From the IMG/VR virus record IMGVR_UViG_3300046751_000535, positions 1 through 28,642 of that record: DNA of 28,642 nt. One strand, given 5' to 3'. Every line of letters starts with the position of its first letter. The first letter of the stretch is position 1. The notes below the pieces were generated by a model that saw only the letters and a list, made by a program, of their open reading frames with translations, searched no databases and was not told the origin of the DNA. Source of the stretch: a virus. The position numbers and the translations under genes were made by a program. This document shows, piece by piece, positions 24,185-28,642 of this stretch.

Positions 24185-24871
24185 TCAATCTACAGCGTCT
24201 TTAACTGCTTGGGGGGTTTCATCAACAACAGCCTGAGCTGCTGCACGTTCTTCGTTGTCTTGTGTAATAAGAGGATTCTCGATGGTCTCCTCGGTAGGCT
24301 CTGCCTCTGGGTCGTCTCCGTACACTGTGCGTGTAACAGTAGCCTCTAGCGGCTCGATGGCTGCTTGAGTAACGACTTCTTCAAGCACATCTTCCATCTC
24401 ACCCGTTTCTTCGTTGAAGACTTGCTCGCCTGTAGGTAAGCTTTCTACGACTTCTTCACGACCTACGGATAGCTGGTATTGTTCTAAACGTGCTTTGGCA
24501 GTTCTGTAATCGTCAGCCTGTGAATTAAATAACTTCTCTGCTGCGGCGTCTAAGATGTCTTGAGGCACATCGCCGATAGTAGTTCCGCCTGTAATAGTTT
24601 TAGGGAACCGCTCTTTAACGTCTGCAACATGGTCTTCCCATGTGCCGTCGAACTGCATACCAAGTTGGTCACCTGTAGAGGCGTAACCATCTGGTCCTGT
24701 GCGTAGAGCTACATAATCAGGCTCAGTAACGTCTGGACCTTCGGGAGTGTTGCCTTCATTAATCCAATCGAGGATTAGTTGATAATCTCTGTTAGCTGGG
24801 TTGTTCGGAACGGACATATTGCCGTTAACGAGGTAGCTATTTTCTTGTGTTTTTACTGTTTCAATAATCAT
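24185..24871 (-). CDS. Acidic tail fibre chaperone-like protein with long C-terminal extension
   Basis: A 228-residue protein, ATG 2 nt after the preceding stop with GGAG 8 nt upstream. The N-terminal half has YLVNGNMSVPNNPANRDY (13-30) and ILDWINEGN, and the motif GYASTGDQLGMQFDGTWEDH (62-81), VKERFPK, which correspond to the fibre-assembly chaperone family (XkdW/DUF4376-like) seen beside phage fibres. The C-terminal 130 residues are very acidic (many Glu, Asp, Thr), with no fold recognisable. It sits after the 365-residue fibre, matching a fibre-folding partner. The motif is shared with the 116-residue protein at 13881-14231. Confidence 0.6.
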   Translation of the reverse strand: MIIETVKTQENSYLVNGNMSVPNNPANRDYQLILDWINEGNTPEGPDVTEPDYVALRTGPDGYASTGDQLGMQFDGTWEDHVADVKERFPKTITGGTTIGDVPQDILDAAAEKLFNSQADDYRTAKARLEQYQLSVGREEVVESLPTGEQVFNEETGEMEDVLEEVVTQAAIEPLEATVTRTVYGDDPEAEPTEETIENPLITQDNEERAAAQAVVDETPQAVKDAVD

Positions 24872-24873
24872 GA

Positions 24874-25971
24874 TTATAGCTCCGCGTCTATATTTAAATA
24901 TCCGCCAGATAGAAGTCTTACTTCTAAAGCATTTCCAACAGTCAAGGACTGGCTCGGGTGTGTCATGTCTAGCCTTGCCCCATGTGTATTAGATCTAGCA
25001 TTGAAAGCAGTGGATGTTACCCAGCCCCCTGATACATCCAATACTTCAATTTTGCTCACACCACCAACTATGGTTGTAGTCGGCTGTACTCTCTTGGGCG
25101 TGTTAAATTTTAAATAATTTAATGACCTGTAGTTTGCATACGCTAATCCATTGCAAATTAACGTCTCTGCGGCAGCACCCCCACCTGAATCAGTAGATGT
25201 ATCGTATGCTATTTTTTCATAATAACGCTGACACAAAGCCAGTTCTTCACCGTATGAACGATGCTCAAAAGGAGTGGCGACGTTGCCTAGTTCTAGTTGG
25301 CAATTAGCCATTTGAAATGTGTCAGAAGTCGCCCAATCCGAATTATCACCCCACAGCTCAAAATGAATGTTGCTGTGTGTCATGCTGGACGGAAATGTTT
25401 TAGTCGCCGTATGGTAAGTCCATGACGTAGTTACTTCATGCGTGTCTAGATTAGTTACAGTAAGGTCATACTGACTGTTTCCTCCAGCAAACACGCCGCT
25501 TGCTGTGTTGGGCAGTCTACTATTAATAGTGGAGCGCTTTGATGCTTTCATCCACCAACTCATAGTAACCGTCTGCCCCGCCATAATATTAGCGCCGTTC
25601 TCTACTGGCTGATTAAAGTTGGGAGCGTTTCCTCCAGACCCAACCGTGTACCTCATAGTCTTAGCTATTTCGCCTGTAGGTAAGGTGTCCTCTATTTGTG
25701 CGTATGTACCGTCATAGTATGTAACCCAGCGGTCAGCCGTGATGTAGTTGTATGGCCCGTTCGTGGAGTCTACTACGCTAGTGCCATTACGTTGCCAGAT
25801 TAAAAAATTACCATTAATCAGCAAGTTACGGCGCCCAACCCCAACTAGAGCCTGTTGCTCTTGAGGCGTCTCCGCACGAAGCATTGCCTCACCAGCTACA
25901 CCCGTAGGTTTCTTAAGTTCGTTAAGCTGCTCGCGAACATTGATCTGGGGTTTTGTAATCTTGACCGTCAT
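24874..25971 (-). CDS. Short tail fibre / receptor-binding protein
   Basis: A 365-residue protein whose start follows GGAGG by 6 nt and the preceding stop by 1 nt. After a 50-residue leader (MTVKITKPQINVREQLNEL, VGVGRR) comes the pattern NLLINGNFLIWQRNGTS ... ADRWVTYY typical of many marine phage fibres that carry a carbohydrate-binding-like beta-sandwich (about 50-245, with MSWWMKASKRS, FELWGDNS and VATPFEHRSYGEELALCQRYYEK near its end). The last 110 residues are beta-rich and Ser/Thr/Gly-rich, probably the tip. It is likely to act with the 868-residue fibre upstream in host recognition. No enzymatic residues are evident. Confidence 0.65.
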   Translation of the reverse strand: MTVKITKPQINVREQLNELKKPTGVAGEAMLRAETPQEQQALVGVGRRNLLINGNFLIWQRNGTSVVDSTNGPYNYITADRWVTYYDGTYAQIEDTLPTGEIAKTMRYTVGSGGNAPNFNQPVENGANIMAGQTVTMSWWMKASKRSTINSRLPNTASGVFAGGNSQYDLTVTNLDTHEVTTSWTYHTATKTFPSSMTHSNIHFELWGDNSDWATSDTFQMANCQLELGNVATPFEHRSYGEELALCQRYYEKIAYDTSTDSGGGAAAETLICNGLAYANYRSLNYLKFNTPKRVQPTTTIVGGVSKIEVLDVSGGWVTSTAFNARSNTHGARLDMTHPSQSLTVGNALEVRLLSGGYLNIDAEL

Positions 25972-25972
25972 G

Positions 25973-28642
25973 TTAGTCCTCCGCGACTAAGCCGTTACTG
26001 GCGCTGATCGCCGCGCCTACAGCGTCTGTTGTGTTGTCGACTCTTCGGAGTCCTTGGAATACGCTACGTCCTGAGCTTGTACCCGCGTGGAGTAGTTCAG
26101 TATCGTCATCGTATGCGAGGGCTGTTACAGCGTCTGAGGTGCCGTATAGAGTAGCTTTGGCGTTCTCTTGGAAGAGACGCTTTTCATCGTTGTAGATTTT
26201 GGCAATTTGTTCGGCTGTTGGAGCTGTGGCGGAGATGCGCCAAAGGGCTAGGGAGCCGTCGGTGTTAGGTAAAGCAAAATCCTGCCCTATACCTAACATT
26301 ACAGTACCGCTTGTGTTATTTAAGTTTCTGTTGCTGGCTAATGAAGCAGAAAGACCGCCATTAACATACATATACACCACACCACTTTGCCTAACTAGGG
26401 TAGCGAAGCGCCATGTATTATCATCAACAGCGAAACCAGAGCTCATATGGTCAAATGCACTGTAGTTATTTGCTGATGACACAAAGTACAAGTTACTTGT
26501 ACCGGAGTCTATTCGTAACTGCCACTGCCCGTCACCTTGGAAGGTACCCCCAGAGGCGTCACCATATTGAATCAATCTTCGGTGCCCTGTAGTAGCGGGT
26601 GCTTTAAACCACCCCATCACACAGAAGTCACCAGTACCAAAGTCTAGGTCACTGTTATAAGGCTGTTGTAGATAGTTACTGCTAGAGAACCCACTATACG
26701 CCACAAGGTCAGCGCCCGTTGCTACAGCCGTCTTAGTGACTGTGCCGAATACTTGGAGACCGTTGCGATTAACACTGCGGTCTTCTTCTGCTAGGCGTAC
26801 TGAGATGTTGTCAAAAGTTGCAGTATTTCCAATTCCAGTTGTCGAAACTCCTAGCTGAATTGCTGTACTCGTATAACGGGCTTCAAACGTAAGGCTATGA
26901 ACCCCTGCTGTACCTAACCCAATGTTAAAATGGATATTATCAACGTGAGCAAAATTAGCACCAGAAACACCTTCATACGAAAAAACATATGTTTTACCGA
27001 CTTCAGTAGTCACTGTAGTGTCCAAACGAGTCCTATCCGCTACAGTATTTGTGAGAACAAGTTGACCGTTTGTTGAAGTCGCCGTGCCGTTAGAATTTAC
27101 TGTCCATCCGTTAACATTGCTATCAAACGTACCATTAGTAACCAACTCAGACCCAGTAACATTCGTAGTATCAGTATCCGAAAGGGTAGCTAACTTGATG
27201 TCGCCCGGCATCCAGCCTGTGGTGTAGTCTGTATCAATTTCACAGCCTAGCGTTGTTGTAATGCTGTCAAAAGAATCCCAACGACGAATACCTAGATGCT
27301 GGCCCGTATCATTTCTAATATAAGTGGCGATCGTATGGTCATCTATAATCGCTGCAGAGCCAGTGCCGTTGTTATAATAGTGAAGTACTGGCTTAACACT
27401 CGTACTGAATTTACCTTCCTCTGCAAGAAGATTAAAGGTGCCATTGCTATACTCCATCAGCGCATAACGATAGTTAGTGGTAGCACAGCTAAAGCGCAGG
27501 TGTTGGTGATCAAGCCATTTGATCTGTTTAATTTGGGTTCGCCCAGTGTAATTGTAGACGACACCGTTATTCTCAATGATGCTGATACCGCCATGAGTAG
27601 CAACCGCTATGGTTGGCACAGGTAGTCCAGTGTCAGCGTCTATAGGTGCGTTGGGGAGGACTGTCACTGCAAGATCATTTACAGCCAAATCACTGCTCGG
27701 CCCTGCGTACAGAGCAGTGGTTCTATCCCCTAGAGATGTGAAATTATTTGATGTTAATAGGCTGTCGTGTCTACCTTGTTTGTAACTTCCAAATACTCCA
27801 ACGATATTGCTGAAAAAGTAATCTGCCACAAAGTTTAGTTGGTACCAACCGTTGCCGCTGTAATTAAAGATAGAATCTCGTTGGGATCCGAAAATAGAAC
27901 CATCACGAGCGGTAACACTTGCGGCGTAACCGCTGTTATGGGTCAAATCAGCGTATTGCGCCCACAACGGCATGGCAGGATCGTCACCGTCATATATCCT
28001 TATTATGTTACCAGTGTGTACCAGCACAGCAACAGCAGGGAACTTCTTAGTTGCACCACGAGTGCTAGTGTTCAGCGTCTCGTTGTACCAGCTAGTGTTT
28101 TGTGTGCGGTGTCTCCATGCACCACCGTCAGAATCCTTGCTAGTGTCATAGACGAATATGTCTACGGCTGTGTCAGACTTAGACTCAGCGATAGCTTGGA
28201 GATCTAGGGTGTTGGTGCTAACTGACTCAGTGTTGACGGTGCCTGACAGGTAGAGGTCTTTGAAGCGATAAGAAGAAGTTCCCAAACTAACCGTGTTGTC
28301 TGCTCTTGTCGCATTTCTTAAAGGAACATGTGCAAAAGCATCAAAACTAATGCCTGAATGATTAGTTTCTCCGTTGACTTGAAAGCCATGAGATTGATAG
28401 GCAATACTACCGACTTCGGTGCCGTCTTTGCGGAAGCTTACAATGTCCCCATCGTTGCCTGTTCTATTTAAATAAGCGGCAACTGCACCGACGCTGTTTC
28501 TAATTTGCCCTGTCGGAGTAACGTACAAACCGTTTTCTGTAGAGCTTGTATAAAGGTTGGAGTCAGTGGTTCCAAGCATCCAGTTGCCAGAGCTATCTAT
28601 TCTTGCTGTTTCAGTGCTTCCGTTAGCAAATCTTACATAGCC
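25973..28642 (-). CDS. Large tail fibre with carbohydrate-binding-like and LamG-like modules (5' end outside window)
   Basis: The frame is open to the window edge; an ATG at 28579 is preceded by in-frame fibre sequence (RFANGSTETARIDSSGNW), so it is internal and the gene starts upstream. About 889 residues are visible. Parts in order (from 28579): fibre shaft-like motifs such as NTVSLGTSSYRFKDLYLSGTVN; a beta-propeller-like region (about 145-460) with NYSGNGWYQLN, TIAVATHGGISIIENNG; a CBM-like sandwich from TGSELVTNGTFDSNVNGWTV to TATFDNISVRL (about 478-600); a LamG/concanavalin-like domain (about 625-770) with DFGTGDFCVMGWFKAP and GSLALWRISA; and a short last segment (GTSDAVTALAYDDDTELLHA, EED end). 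It is the largest candidate for binding surface sugars. Confidence 0.7.
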   Translation of the reverse strand, partial: GYVRFANGSTETARIDSSGNWMLGTTDSNLYTSSTENGLYVTPTGQIRNSVGAVAAYLNRTGNDGDIVSFRKDGTEVGSIAYQSHGFQVNGETNHSGISFDAFAHVPLRNATRADNTVSLGTSSYRFKDLYLSGTVNTESVSTNTLDLQAIAESKSDTAVDIFVYDTSKDSDGGAWRHRTQNTSWYNETLNTSTRGATKKFPAVAVLVHTGNIIRIYDGDDPAMPLWAQYADLTHNSGYAASVTARDGSIFGSQRDSIFNYSGNGWYQLNFVADYFFSNIVGVFGSYKQGRHDSLLTSNNFTSLGDRTTALYAGPSSDLAVNDLAVTVLPNAPIDADTGLPVPTIAVATHGGISIIENNGVVYNYTGRTQIKQIKWLDHQHLRFSCATTNYRYALMEYSNGTFNLLAEEGKFSTSVKPVLHYYNNGTGSAAIIDDHTIATYIRNDTGQHLGIRRWDSFDSITTTLGCEIDTDYTTGWMPGDIKLATLSDTDTTNVTGSELVTNGTFDSNVNGWTVNSNGTATSTNGQLVLTNTVADRTRLDTTVTTEVGKTYVFSYEGVSGANFAHVDNIHFNIGLGTAGVHSLTFEARYTSTAIQLGVSTTGIGNTATFDNISVRLAEEDRSVNRNGLQVFGTVTKTAVATGADLVAYSGFSSSNYLQQPYNSDLDFGTGDFCVMGWFKAPATTGHRRLIQYGDASGGTFQGDGQWQLRIDSGTSNLYFVSSANNYSAFDHMSSGFAVDDNTWRFATLVRQSGVVYMYVNGGLSASLASNRNLNNTSGTVMLGIGQDFALPNTDGSLALWRISATAPTAEQIAKIYNDEKRLFQENAKATLYGTSDAVTALAYDDDTELLHAGTSSGRSVFQGLRRVDNTTDAVGAAISASNGLVAED

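Noticed and set aside
28577-28579. ATG at 28579 as the true start of the large fibre
   Set aside because: The frame continues upstream to the window edge with typical fibre sequence, so the start lies outside.

Overview
The window looks like part of a temperate, tailed double-stranded DNA phage of a Gram-negative, probably marine gammaproteobacterial, host. This rests on dense coupled genes, a tyrosine integrase beside the 3' half of a tRNA-Gly(GCC) gene ending in a gammaproteobacterial-type acceptor with encoded CCA, and late proteins of kinds familiar from marine podovirus-like phages. Phage genes lie on both sides of the single tRNA fragment, so it reads as attP of an unintegrated (virion or excised) genome rather than a prophage end. 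No capsid, portal, terminase, polymerase or repressor gene is present; these must lie outside the window.

Layout. (1) Positions 1-1525, plus strand: the end of an early/recombination operon, with the C-terminal part of a YqaJ/lambda-exonuclease-type protein, a protein with an SSB-like acidic tail, a CsrA-like protein with an insertion, and a small DUF6447-like protein, closed by a strong terminator at 1629-1654. (2) Positions 1702-2589, plus strand: tyrosine integrase. (3) Positions 2590-2826: attP region with a minus-strand terminator, the tRNA-Gly 3' half and short TTAGAGA repeats. (4) Positions 2827-28642, minus strand: one long late operon converging on the integrase.

Late operon in transcription order (28642 to 2827): a large tail fibre (5' end cut by the window), a second fibre, a fibre-chaperone-like acidic protein, a DUF7936-like protein, two exported proteins whose genes overlap by 68 nt, a membrane-anchored coiled-coil protein, a holin, a tail nozzle-like protein, a 1845-residue repeat-rich tail-tip/fibre protein with FN3 and DUF1983-like parts, a second chaperone-like protein, a GNAT-fold protein like T7 gp13, three small and one medium virion protein probably equivalent to T7-type internal core proteins, and a 2383-residue polyvalent protein with a zincin motif, a conserved HDAFGHG domain and an LPD38-like C-terminus. 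Genes are spaced by a few bases or overlap by 1-11 nt, so the whole is probably co-transcribed; the one sizeable internal gap (21790-21884) upstream of the holin holds two perfect dyads.

Reading: the early operon supplies recombination functions and perhaps an RNA-binding regulator; the integrase recombines attP with the host tRNA-Gly gene and restores it; the late operon builds the tail, the receptor-binding fibres and an ejection apparatus, with the holin cassette embedded among tail genes. All functional names come from recognisable sequence motifs read by eye, not from database searches.
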